From JAEDES01 sp964616405 (GTDB lineage Bacteria; Bacillota_I; Bacilli_A; RF39; UBA660), in contig CAZTRE010000018.1 in the NCBI GenBank assembly GCA_964616405.1, positions 1 through 21,281 on the forward strand: a stretch of 21,281 nucleotides of DNA, written 5' to 3'. Positions 14,799-21,281 of the stretch are shown piece by piece. A program made the translations under genes and the position numbers. The notes below the pieces were generated by a model. It worked only from the letters and a program-made list of their open reading frames with translations. It searched no databases and had not been told where the DNA came from. How positions within the stretch are numbered: position 1 is the stretch's first letter; each line of letters starts with the position of its first letter.

Positions 14799-15611
14799 CT
14801 ATGACTTGTTTTTTTTACATCTAGTAGTATCAGATCCCATAAGACTATCACTAATATCATTAATAACTACAGAATTATTATCCAAAAATTCAATTGATGA
14901 CTTTGCCATTTTAACCATTTTATTCATTGACACTAATATAAACATTCCAATTGCTGTTCCAATAAGCGCAAAAACTAGTGCTTCCAAAACGATAGAATCT
15001 TTATGAACTGTCCCATCTACATCAATAGTAACATCTTCTCCCTTAGTTACCTCTCCAATTCCCACAAACCCGCCGACCGAATTTACAAACATAGAACAAG
15101 CTGTATAAAATTCTTTTTTCAACAATTTATTGTAAACATTTTTAAGTATTGGCTGCATTCTTGAATTAGGAAATAATTGATAAGCTAAACCATCTGTTGT
15201 CATATAAATTCCACCCTCATCAAAATCAATTAAAAGCAGTAAACCATCATCTCTAAAATAATTATATTGATAAAAATTATGAGCATAATCTTTTGTATTA
15301 TCAATAGGATTATCCTTGATAGTTACTATTACTAAATCCATATTAGTCTCATTTACAAACTCCATAACTTTTTTATAAAGTGCTGCCTCTTCCTTATCAG
15401 TAAGTACCTCTGCAAAATCATAAATTTTCTCGTCTGAATTAACTGCTGGAGTACTTAAAATATCATTTTTATTACTTTCATTAACTACTATCCCTCCGGG
15501 TACTAACAAATTATCATCAGTTCTAATATTAACTTTAGTACTTGCAAAAACATCATAACAATTAAATAAAATACAAATTACTATTAAATAAATTATCTTC
15601 CTTATTTTCAT
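14799..15611 (-). CDS. ydjH: TPM-domain membrane-anchored protein (YdjH-like)
   Basis: 270 residues. An N-terminal signal peptide (residues 1-23, ending CYDVFA-S) is followed by a TPM domain at about 60-185 with IYDFAEVLTDKEE, DLVIVTIKD and the DDGLLLLIDFDEGGIYMTTDG core typical of the family. A membrane helix at about 207-229 and a short cytoplasmic charged tail follow. The extracytoplasmic TPM domain should lie outside the membrane. TPM proteins include acid phosphatase-like and photosystem repair proteins; the biochemical role in Bacilli is not settled. It is 13 bases after the zinc-ribbon gene and 60 before the SPFH gene, mirroring B. subtilis ydjG-ydjH-ydjI. SD is AGGTGAT. Confidence 0.82.
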   Translation of the reverse strand: MKIRKIIYLIVICILFNCYDVFASTKVNIRTDDNLLVPGGIVVNESNKNDILSTPAVNSDEKIYDFAEVLTDKEEAALYKKVMEFVNETNMDLVIVTIKDNPIDNTKDYAHNFYQYNYFRDDGLLLLIDFDEGGIYMTTDGLAYQLFPNSRMQPILKNVYNKLLKKEFYTACSMFVNSVGGFVGIGEVTKGEDVTIDVDGTVHKDSIVLEALVFALIGTAIGMFILVSMNKMVKMAKSSIEFLDNNSVVINDISDSLMGSDTTRCKKNKS

Positions 15612-15624
15612 ATTATCACCTACA

Positions 15625-16674
15625 TTAAATATACTTTAATCCTATAATTGCCACTGCAAATAAGATTATAAATATTAATAATGCCCACAAAATAGTTTCT
15701 TTAACTCCTATAGGAATATTTCCTATAATTTTTCCTGTTTGTCCATTCATTGCAAAAGTATAATCTTTATTTTTATACTTTATATTAACCATCCACACTG
15801 GTAATAATATGTAATATGTATTTTTAGGTACAACGCTCATTTGATTATTTGTTACGCTAACACTATCATGGCTAACCGTTCTTGCCATTAAACCAACAGC
15901 CGTCTTATTAGATCTGCCACTAGCTCTTTCTAAACCAATATCTTCTAAAATATCATATTTTTCAGCTAAAAAACCCGACAAATAAGCATGATTATACTCC
16001 GTCAACTGATTATAATCAAATGGTTCTAAAGAATCCATTAAATCATCAGGAAACCTAGAAGATGCATCCGCTAAAACTTTATTAAATCTAAAATTACCTG
16101 ACTTTCTTACATTATACTGATCAACTTTAGTATATTCATACTCATCATCACTCCAATGTTTAACATCCTCTCCTAAAAAATCAACCGTCCCACTAACTTC
16201 TAAATCATAAGCCCAAAAAGGAATATAAATACCTGTAACTTTTTTAATATTCTTTATATCCTTAAAACATCTTGGTGTTAGAGGTTTCTTACTAATTAAC
16301 TTTTTAAATGCTTCGACTGCATCTTTCTTAATATTTTTAAAAGGAATAATAAAATCAGGCATTCTTCCAGCAGTAATTTTATCTTTTAAGATTGCTGTAC
16401 TTCCACAATATAAACAAAAAGTAGCCGTTGTGTTTTGATCAGCAATTATTTCCGCCCCACAGTTTTTACAACGATAAACATCCATGTTATCTTGAACTTT
16501 TTCTACAACAACTTCACTTTTTGAATTAGACTCCATACTACTAGCATTACTATATTTTTGCATTTCTTCTAAATTAAATTTACTAGCACAATACTCACAA
16601 TCCCAGCACTGATTTACTGGATTAAAATTAATCTTTGCCCCACAAGTTGGGCACTTATTATCTAATGCCTCCAT
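15625..16674 (-). CDS. ydjG: Zinc-ribbon membrane protein (YdjG-like)
   Basis: 349 residues. Two N-terminal zinc ribbons: C8/C11 with C26/C29, and C69/C72 with C87/C90. They are followed by a roughly 220-residue beta-rich domain (IPFWAYDLEVSGTVDFLGE, then ILLPVWMVNIKYKNKDYTFA) and one C-terminal membrane helix (about 327-348). The membrane anchor leaves most of the protein in the cytoplasm. It resembles B. subtilis YdjG, whose operon with pspA responds to envelope stress. Here it is the first of three genes; pspA, usually the lead gene, is absent from the window. The ATG has GAGGAGTGATAGG upstream, and an extended -10 promoter is at 16700-16705. Confidence 0.8.
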   Translation of the reverse strand: MEALDNKCPTCGAKINFNPVNQCWDCEYCASKFNLEEMQKYSNASSMESNSKSEVVVEKVQDNMDVYRCKNCGAEIIADQNTTATFCLYCGSTAILKDKITAGRMPDFIIPFKNIKKDAVEAFKKLISKKPLTPRCFKDIKNIKKVTGIYIPFWAYDLEVSGTVDFLGEDVKHWSDDEYEYTKVDQYNVRKSGNFRFNKVLADASSRFPDDLMDSLEPFDYNQLTEYNHAYLSGFLAEKYDILEDIGLERASGRSNKTAVGLMARTVSHDSVSVTNNQMSVVPKNTYYILLPVWMVNIKYKNKDYTFAMNGQTGKIIGNIPIGVKETILWALLIFIILFAVAIIGLKYI

Positions 16675-16699
16675 CCTATCACTCCTCTACCATAACAAA

Positions 16700-16705
16700 A
16701 TTATA
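16700..16705 (-). promoter_or_regulatory. Extended -10 promoter of the ydjGHI-like cluster
   Basis: Minus strand TGGTATAAT: perfect -10 with TG extension, 26 bases before the ATG at 16674. The -35 region (about 16723-16728) is weak. It looks like sigma-A; no TGAAAC-type box of sigma-W seen in B. subtilis was found, so regulation probably differs. Confidence 0.6.
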
Positions 16706-16732
16706 CCACACTTATTATTTTAAAAACATGCA

Positions 16733-16758
16733 TAAAAAAATTCAGCCTCACGCTGAAT
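16733..16758 (-). terminator. Terminator after the 46-codon small gene
   Basis: On the minus strand ATTCAGC, GTGAG loop, GCTGAAT (7-bp stem) ends in seven Ts. It follows the small-ORF stop by 3 bases and ends the plsC-glycosyltransferase transcript. Confidence 0.85.
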
Positions 16759-16760
16759 TC

Positions 16761-16901
16761 TTAATTATCTTGTTTTTTAAGACTAGATTCTTTTTCCACA
16801 ACTTCTACTAACATTTTACCTTCTTTAGAGTTACAATCAACATTTATATTACTTAATCCACTTGTATTTTTAACTACTTCAACAATATTATTCTTTTCCA
16901 T
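16761..16901 (-). CDS. Small protein of unknown function (46 residues)
   Basis: A 46-codon frame with ATG at 16901 and TAA at 16761: MEKNNIVEVV, then VDCNSKEGKMLVEVVEKE and a lysine-rich end (LKKQDN). It is charged, has one cysteine (C23), and no membrane segment. Support for being real: GGTGA at 16908-16912 is 6 bases before the ATG, it fills the gap behind the glycosyltransferase on the same strand, and a strong terminator begins 3 bases after its stop. It is too short to compare with known families by eye, and I recognise none. Co-expression with the upstream lipid genes is likely. Confidence 0.55.
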   Translation of the reverse strand: MEKNNIVEVVKNTSGLSNINVDCNSKEGKMLVEVVEKESSLKKQDN

Positions 16902-16918
16902 ACTTATTCACCATTAAT

Positions 16919-16938
16919 AATATTATCAAAATAATATT
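16919..16938. repeat. Hairpin between glycosyltransferase and small gene
   Basis: Perfect inverted repeat AATATTAT, CAAA, ATAATATT (8-bp arms). On minus it lies between the glycosyltransferase stop and the small ORF and lacks a T-run, so it may be an RNA processing or stability element. On plus it has Ts behind it, but no gene reads that way. Confidence 0.5.
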
Positions 16939-16945
16939 TTTTATA

Positions 16946-18037
16946 CTATTTATCCATACTTTTAATTAATTTTACTAAATCACTAGCTGAATTTCGATTC
17001 ATAAGTTTACGTTGATTTTCGACCATACTCTTTCGTAATTCACTATCATTTAACAATTTATGAACATTTTCAAGTATCTCTTCATTAGAATCACATTTTA
17101 AGCCCATACCATGTTCTTCAAAGAAAATAGAATTATATGTTTCAATACCGGGAATAGGAAAAACATGTAACAATGGTTTTCCAAGACACGCAATCTCTGT
17201 TGTAAATAATCCACCTGGTTTAGATAAAACAATATCCGAAGAATAAATCAAATCATTAATATTCTTAGCAAAACCCAAAGAAATTAACGAATCATTATTC
17301 TTCGCTTTTAATTCATTATATAATTTTTGATTTGTTCCACATACCACTATAACCTTACAATTATCAATATTTAATAAATCATCAAGTATTTCCGTAATTT
17401 TTCCAAAGCCCATACTTCCTAACATAATTAAAATTACTTTTTCATACTTGATATTATAATCAGCCCTAACATCTTTTGCTTCTTTAAAAAAGCGCGTAGA
17501 AATAGTAATTCCTATATTAACTAAAATATCCTTAGGTATTCCTTTTTGTATAAATCTTTCTTCAAGTCCCTTTTGCATTACCAAATAATTAGGTTGTGTC
17601 TCCTCCATAAAAGGACAAGGCTCATAATCTGTCGATACAGTAATAAAGTTAATCTTTTTAGGAAAATCATATTTATTAATAGCCGTTAAAGTAAGAGCTG
17701 GAAATAGATGTGTTGCTACAACAACGTCAAATTCATTATCCACAATATAATTATATAAAGTACGTCTATGTAATTTATTCACTAAATAAACCGGACTTCT
17801 TAACTTTGTTTTACTATATAATTCTCCTAATTTATAAATGTTTTTAAATACTTCACCATTACCGCCTAAGGTTGATAAGTATGCTTTTGAAACAAAATCT
17901 TTAGCCTTAACATCGACAATATCATAAAAATTTTTAAATACACTTTCTATATTATTATATTTCAATTCTTCTAAAATATATCTTGCACAAGCATCATGAC
18001 CAGCACCTGTACTACATGATAAAATTAATACCTTCAT
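16946..18037 (-). CDS. UgtP/MGDG-synthase-type diacylglycerol glycosyltransferase
   Basis: 363-residue GT28-family enzyme (MurG-like fold) that transfers a sugar from a UDP-sugar to diacylglycerol, making glycolipids and possible lipoteichoic acid anchors; peripheral membrane. The N-terminal domain starts MKVLILSCSTGAGHDACARY with the GxGH lipid-acceptor loop. The C-terminal domain has VVCGTNQKLY, then VLSKPGGLFTTEIACLGKPL and HVFPIPGIETYN for sugar-nucleotide binding. Length and motifs match B. subtilis UgtP, which uses UDP-glucose. Sugar specificity cannot be read here. The stop of the upstream acyltransferase overlaps the ATG (TAATG), so translation is coupled and the pair acts in one lipid route. 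Confidence 0.85.
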   Translation of the reverse strand: MKVLILSCSTGAGHDACARYILEELKYNNIESVFKNFYDIVDVKAKDFVSKAYLSTLGGNGEVFKNIYKLGELYSKTKLRSPVYLVNKLHRRTLYNYIVDNEFDVVVATHLFPALTLTAINKYDFPKKINFITVSTDYEPCPFMEETQPNYLVMQKGLEERFIQKGIPKDILVNIGITISTRFFKEAKDVRADYNIKYEKVILIMLGSMGFGKITEILDDLLNIDNCKVIVVCGTNQKLYNELKAKNNDSLISLGFAKNINDLIYSSDIVLSKPGGLFTTEIACLGKPLLHVFPIPGIETYNSIFFEEHGMGLKCDSNEEILENVHKLLNDSELRKSMVENQRKLMNRNSASDLVKLIKSMDK

Positions 18038-18768
18038 TATATCTCCCTTTTCATAATTTCATAAGTTCTATTCTTTAAATCTTCAATTCTCTCTGTAACG
18101 TCTAACTCTTCATTTGGATAAATCGCCTCTAACACCACTGCTTGAATACATTTTTTCTTCTTATACAATTTATATATGCCAGTTGGTTCCTTAAAAACAA
18201 ATTTTATTGGTTGAATTGCAACATTCGCATCAACCGCCATCTTAAAAGCTCCATATTTAAAAGACCTAATATCTTCATAATAAGGCCATAATGACCCTTC
18301 CGGATACATTTGAATATTTTTTCCTTTTTCTAAAGCCTCATTGATTTGATTATAAAAAACATTTTTTTGAAGCCTATCTTTAGGAATTGGTATCGCATAT
18401 AAAACTTTAATCAAATGCCTAATAAAAGGAATTTTAAAATTACTTTGTAAAGTTGGAAAATAAACTCTCCTTGGATAATGTACCAATCCTATCATCGTAC
18501 AATCCATTGGATGAATATGATTAGAAATAGAAACTACTCCACTACTTCTCACCAATTTATCTTTATTTACCACTTTAAATCCAAATAAAATCTTATTCAG
18601 AACTATTAAAATAATTCCAATGGGTAAAAATAAAAGATTAGAAATAAAATTAAAAATAAAATTACTAGATATATATTTATAATTATCTTTAATTTTAAAT
18701 TTTAATGGTTCCCACATATGAAAAACATGAGCATCTTCTTCTAACGTATCATAATTATATCGTTTCAT
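18037..18768 (-). CDS. PlsC-like 1-acyl-sn-glycerol-3-phosphate acyltransferase
   Basis: 243 residues. One hydrophobic segment (about 38-64) anchors it in the membrane. The acyltransferase motifs are ISNHIHPMDC (HxxxxD, H84 and D89), the acceptor-binding MYPEGSLWP (PEGS at 156-159), and a later NVAIQPIKFV. PlsC makes phosphatidic acid from lysophosphatidic acid. The ATG at 18768 is preferred over GTG at 18777 because AGGTG lies 6 bases before it. It heads an operon with the diacylglycerol glycosyltransferase and the 46-codon ORF, driven by the promoter at 18789-18817. Whether it is the main PlsC or a side enzyme is unclear. Confidence 0.85.
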   Translation of the reverse strand: MKRYNYDTLEEDAHVFHMWEPLKFKIKDNYKYISSNFIFNFISNLLFLPIGIILIVLNKILFGFKVVNKDKLVRSSGVVSISNHIHPMDCTMIGLVHYPRRVYFPTLQSNFKIPFIRHLIKVLYAIPIPKDRLQKNVFYNQINEALEKGKNIQMYPEGSLWPYYEDIRSFKYGAFKMAVDANVAIQPIKFVFKEPTGIYKLYKKKKCIQAVVLEAIYPNEELDVTERIEDLKNRTYEIMKREI

Positions 18769-18788
18769 AACAATCACCTAATGCTACA

Positions 18789-18817
18789 ATCATACCATAA
18801 TTCGACATTTTTTTCAA
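18789..18817 (-). promoter_or_regulatory. Sigma-A promoter of the acyltransferase operon
   Basis: Minus strand TTGAAA (18812-18817), 17-base spacer, TATGAT (18789-18794) with TGG before it (extended -10). It is 20 bases before the ATG at 18768. Confidence 0.75.
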
Positions 18818-18821
18818 TTTA

Positions 18822-18848
18822 TAAAACCTCACTTTTTAAAAAGTGAGG
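18822..18848 (-). terminator. Terminator after serS
   Basis: A perfect 22-base palindrome (CCTCACTTTTT followed by its complement, 18827-18848) with a short TTTTA on the minus side, 20 bases past the serS stop. The T-run is short, but the stem is strong. Confidence 0.8.
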
Positions 18849-18867
18849 CTCTAAGAATTTATTTATT

Positions 18868-20157
18868 TTATTTTTTCTTTGGTTTAATAACTTCAATTCC
18901 ACCCATATATGGTCTTAAAGCTACTGGAATATTAATACTTCCATCTTCATTAATATTATTTTCAATAAAAGCAATTAAACCACGAGGTGTAGCTAAGACT
19001 GTATTATTTAATGTATGTAAATAATAGCTTCCTTTTTCACCTTTAGCTCTAATACCTAAACGTCTAGCTTGAGCATCACCTAAAGTAGAACAGCTACCAA
19101 CTTCAAAATATGCTTTTTGACGTGGGCTCCATGCTTCAACATCACAAGATTTAACTTTTAAATCAGCTAAATCACCACTACAACATTCAAGTGTTCTAAC
19201 TGGAATATCTAATCTTCTAAAGAATTCAACAGTATATTTCCACATTTTATTATACCAATCCATACTATCTTCTGGTTCACATATTACAACCATTTCTTGC
19301 TTTTCAAATTGATGAACACGATATACGCCACGTTCCTCAATACCATGAGCACCCACTTCTTTTCTAAAACAAGGAGAGTAACTTGTTAAAGCATATGGTA
19401 AATTTTCCTTCTTTAATAATTGACCTTTAAATTTACCAATCATTGAATGTTCACTTGTTCCAATTAAGAATAAATCTTCACCCTCAATTTTATACATCAT
19501 GGCATCCATTTCCTCAAAACTCATAACTCCAGTAACTACATCACTTCTAATCATAAAAGGTGGTACACAATAAGTAAATCCTTTATCAATCATAAAGTCT
19601 CTAGCATAACTTAACATAGCAGAATGAACTCTTGCCATATCTCCCATTAAATAATAAAAACCATTTCCAGAAGTTCTACCCGCAGCATCTTTATCAAGTC
19701 CATTAAAACTTTCTAAAATATCAGCATGATATGGCACTTCAAAATTAGGAACAACTGGTTCACCAAATCTTTCGTTCTCAACATTTTCCTTATCATCTTT
19801 ACCAATTGGTACACTGGCATCAATAATATTAGGAATAACCATCATTTTTTCTTTAATAGCTTTACTTAATTCATCAAATTCTTTTTCTAAAGTAGCTATC
19901 TCATCAGCCGTCTTCGCAATCGTTGCTTTTACTGCCTCGGCCTCTTCTTTTTTTCCTTCTTTCATTAATTTACCAATTTCACCACTTAAACGATTCTTAT
20001 CTGCTTTTAAACCATCTACACGTACTTGTACCTCACGTACTCTAACATCTAATTCTTTTACTTCATCTACTAAAGGTAATTTCTTATCTTGAAATTTCTT
20101 TTTAATATTCTCTTTTACCATTTCAGAATTTTCTCTAATTAATTTAATATCTATCAT
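18868..20157 (-). CDS. serS: Seryl-tRNA synthetase, unusual type
   Basis: Class II synthetase charging tRNA-Ser, 429 residues. Residues 1-105 form the helical N-terminal arm that grips the tRNA. Motif 2 is the segment 263-293 (CFRKEVGAHGIEERGVYRVH, then QFEKQEM). The acceptor-site region includes SGDLADLKVKS and EVGSCSTLGDAQARRLGIR. Motif 3 is at 381-401: HTLNNTVLATPRG. Common bacterial enzymes have HTLNGSGLAVGR there; ATPR is closer to the ATTR of eukaryotes and some archaea, so this enzyme may be of a different lineage or acquired. It follows an M19 dipeptidase by 5 bases; GAGGAG is the SD. A T-box leader controls both. Function as SerRS is firm; lineage is inferred. Confidence 0.92.
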   Translation of the reverse strand: MIDIKLIRENSEMVKENIKKKFQDKKLPLVDEVKELDVRVREVQVRVDGLKADKNRLSGEIGKLMKEGKKEEAEAVKATIAKTADEIATLEKEFDELSKAIKEKMMVIPNIIDASVPIGKDDKENVENERFGEPVVPNFEVPYHADILESFNGLDKDAAGRTSGNGFYYLMGDMARVHSAMLSYARDFMIDKGFTYCVPPFMIRSDVVTGVMSFEEMDAMMYKIEGEDLFLIGTSEHSMIGKFKGQLLKKENLPYALTSYSPCFRKEVGAHGIEERGVYRVHQFEKQEMVVICEPEDSMDWYNKMWKYTVEFFRRLDIPVRTLECCSGDLADLKVKSCDVEAWSPRQKAYFEVGSCSTLGDAQARRLGIRAKGEKGSYYLHTLNNTVLATPRGLIAFIENNINEDGSINIPVALRPYMGGIEVIKPKKK

Positions 20158-20162
20158 ATTAT

Positions 20163-21092
20163 TTACTCCTCTTCTATTTTCCTTAAAATATTCTTTTCTA
20201 AAATCATTTCAACTTCTTCACTATTAAACTCTTTACTCACAAGTTTTTGAAGTTCATCTTTTACATTTTTATAATCAAAAATCAAAGTCTCCTCTTCATC
20301 CCCAAACATCGAGACTGCAAAAGTCATATCATCCGTTGATACTCCAACATGATCAACTCCTACAATCGAAGCAATATGTTTTATATGTTCTAAATATTTA
20401 TCTTTTAAATTTAAAACATTCTTTTCGCAACCATCAACAAATCTAGAATATGAAACTACACCAATTACCGCATCAAATTCTTTTAATGTTCTTAATTGTT
20501 CATCATCTAAATTCCTTACATGTGGATAAACTTCATAAGAATTAGAATGACTCGCAATAACCTTTACTTTTTTCCCTAGACTCTTCTGCTTCCTTAAAAA
20601 ACAAATAGTATCATAAAAAGTCTGTTTATTCATATGTGACATATCAATTATAATCCCTAAATCAATAGCTTTTTTTAAAAGCTTTTTTCCAGCACTCGTT
20701 AAACCATAATCACCATTATTACCAGATCCATATTTATTAGGATTATTCCATACTAATAACATACTTCTAAGTCCAGCTTTATAAAGTTCTTCTAATTCTT
20801 TTTCATCTTTAATATAGTCACATCCTTCTATACTAAAAATTAAATTTTTACCAGGAAAATATTTTTGAAGAATTTCTGTTGAGGTTTTAAACATTTCCAA
20901 AACATTTATTTCTCCATACTCTTCTCCAAGTTCCTGTTTCATTTCTTCTTCATTCATAAAATATAGATTACTAAACACCCCCGAGACATTATCTTCTCGG
21001 TAATTTGCTAACCATTTATCTAAATATGAATAATCACTTCTTAAATAGCATTGATATACAACAGATAACAAATCATAATGCATATCTATCAC
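20163..21092 (-). CDS. M19-family membrane dipeptidase-like peptidase
   Basis: 309-residue zinc amidohydrolase-fold dipeptidase (renal dipeptidase family). Metal-site pattern: H5-x-D7 (MHYDLLS), E89 (FSIEG), H153 (DMSHM), H182 (IASHSN) and D254 (VSTDDM). No signal peptide is visible, so it is likely cytoplasmic and would free amino acids from dipeptides. The start is GTG at 21092, because GGAGGGG lies 6 bases upstream; the ATG at 21083 would be 15 bases away. It is first in the operon with serS and directly behind the T-box terminator, so its expression should rise when the sensed tRNA is uncharged. That places a peptide-scavenging enzyme under amino acid starvation control. Confidence 0.88.
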   Translation of the reverse strand: MIDMHYDLLSVVYQCYLRSDYSYLDKWLANYREDNVSGVFSNLYFMNEEEMKQELGEEYGEINVLEMFKTSTEILQKYFPGKNLIFSIEGCDYIKDEKELEELYKAGLRSMLLVWNNPNKYGSGNNGDYGLTSAGKKLLKKAIDLGIIIDMSHMNKQTFYDTICFLRKQKSLGKKVKVIASHSNSYEVYPHVRNLDDEQLRTLKEFDAVIGVVSYSRFVDGCEKNVLNLKDKYLEHIKHIASIVGVDHVGVSTDDMTFAVSMFGDEEETLIFDYKNVKDELQKLVSKEFNSEEVEMILEKNILRKIEEE

Positions 21093-21110
21093 TTATATCC
21101 CCTCCTATAA

Positions 21111-21155
21111 TAAAAAAAATGATACCTAAGGAGTGCCAATACAGCACGGTACCAT
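21111..21155 (-). terminator. Regulated terminator of the T-box leader
   Basis: On the minus strand GGTACC and GGTATC pair, joined by GTGC with GCAC, followed by eight Ts (21112-21119). The same bases also form the antiterminator, so the two are mutually exclusive. Confidence 0.8.
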
Positions 21156-21281
21156 CCTTTATTTTTCTTAATTTTGATAACGGCATTACCCGGAATTTCT
21201 TCATCTATAGAGTAGATAAATAAGCCTTTAATATCGTTTTCACCAACCACGATTTCTCTAAAATTAAATAAACTTATTATT
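21111..21281 (-). promoter_or_regulatory. T-box riboswitch leader (5' end cut by window)
   Basis: The antiterminator is clear on the minus strand: AAGGA/TCCTT helix, 7-base bulge TGGTACC, GTGC/GCAC helix, loop TGTATT; the bulge pairs with the tRNA CCA end. Upstream are a GGTAA/TTATC hairpin (stem III-like) and Stem I parts: an AGAGA stretch and an apical hairpin ATCG-TGGTTGGTGAAAA-CGAT. The 5' base of Stem I and the promoter lie beyond position 21281. The specifier codon could not be fixed. It controls the dipeptidase-serS operon. The base after TGG in the bulge is T, expecting discriminator A73, whereas bacterial tRNA-Ser usually has G73; T could pair with G by wobble. Confidence 0.88.

Noticed and set aside
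14163..15006. Plus-strand frames opposite the SPFH and TPM genes
   Set aside because: Antisense to well-supported genes; no ribosome binding site.
21005..21223. Plus-strand frame across the T-box leader
   Set aside because: Covers a structured leader RNA and the dipeptidase start in antisense; no independent support.
1..21281. Mobile elements, CRISPR arrays, tRNA or rRNA genes
   Set aside because: No transposase or integrase gene, regularly spaced repeats, cloverleaf or rRNA-like sequence was seen on reading both strands.

Overview
The window is a 21.3 kb piece of a low-GC bacterial chromosome. Nearly every gene lies on the minus strand; one gene of moderate size is on plus. Gene content points to Bacillota, class Bacilli: a CotE-type spore coat protein, a YmcA/YlbF-family protein beside MiaB, a T-box leader, a ydjGHI-like envelope cluster, strong Shine-Dalgarno (SD) sites and sigma-A promoters, often with an extended -10. 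Stops are mostly TAA or TAG, but one gene ends in TGA, and TGA is not read through inside genes, so the standard bacterial code fits. The species is not identifiable from the sequence. An uncultured, possibly gut-associated, spore-forming relative of Erysipelotrichia or RF39-type Bacilli is a guess.

Layout in coordinate order (most genes are transcribed right to left). 1-2800: uppS-cdsA-rseP, a prenyl carrier lipid, phospholipid precursor and intramembrane protease operon without the usual dxr. 2800-3420: rpsP-khpA with a very clear promoter and terminator, but no rimM/trmD. 3490-6560: cotE, ymcA-like and miaB, the B. subtilis miaB-ymcA-cotE block, interrupted by one plus-strand gene resembling zinc-dependent phospholipase C. 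6560-6800: a promoter-bearing gap with a possible 24-codon ORF.

6800-11500 is the most distinctive part. It holds three small exported proteins with SipW-cognate signal peptides (two are clear paralogues), a SipW/ER-type signal peptidase joined to a long polytopic membrane domain, and a DUF5305-like two-pass membrane protein with an acidic repeat tail. I read it as a self-contained export and surface-assembly locus of the TasA/camelysin kind. 11550-13470: an ankyrin-like protein and a CPBP-family intramembrane protease. 13550-16680: a three-gene envelope module (zinc-ribbon membrane protein, TPM-domain protein, SPFH protein) matching B. subtilis ydjG-ydjH-ydjI without pspA nearby.

16760-18770: a lipid operon, PlsC-like acyltransferase then UgtP/MGDG-type glycosyltransferase, followed by an unrecognised 46-residue ORF that has its own SD site and terminator. 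18820-21281: an operon of an M19 dipeptidase and an unusual seryl-tRNA synthetase, led by a T-box riboswitch whose 5' end is cut by the window edge. No rRNA, tRNA, CRISPR array, transposase, integrase or phage gene was seen. No stretch over 300 bases lacks a gene.
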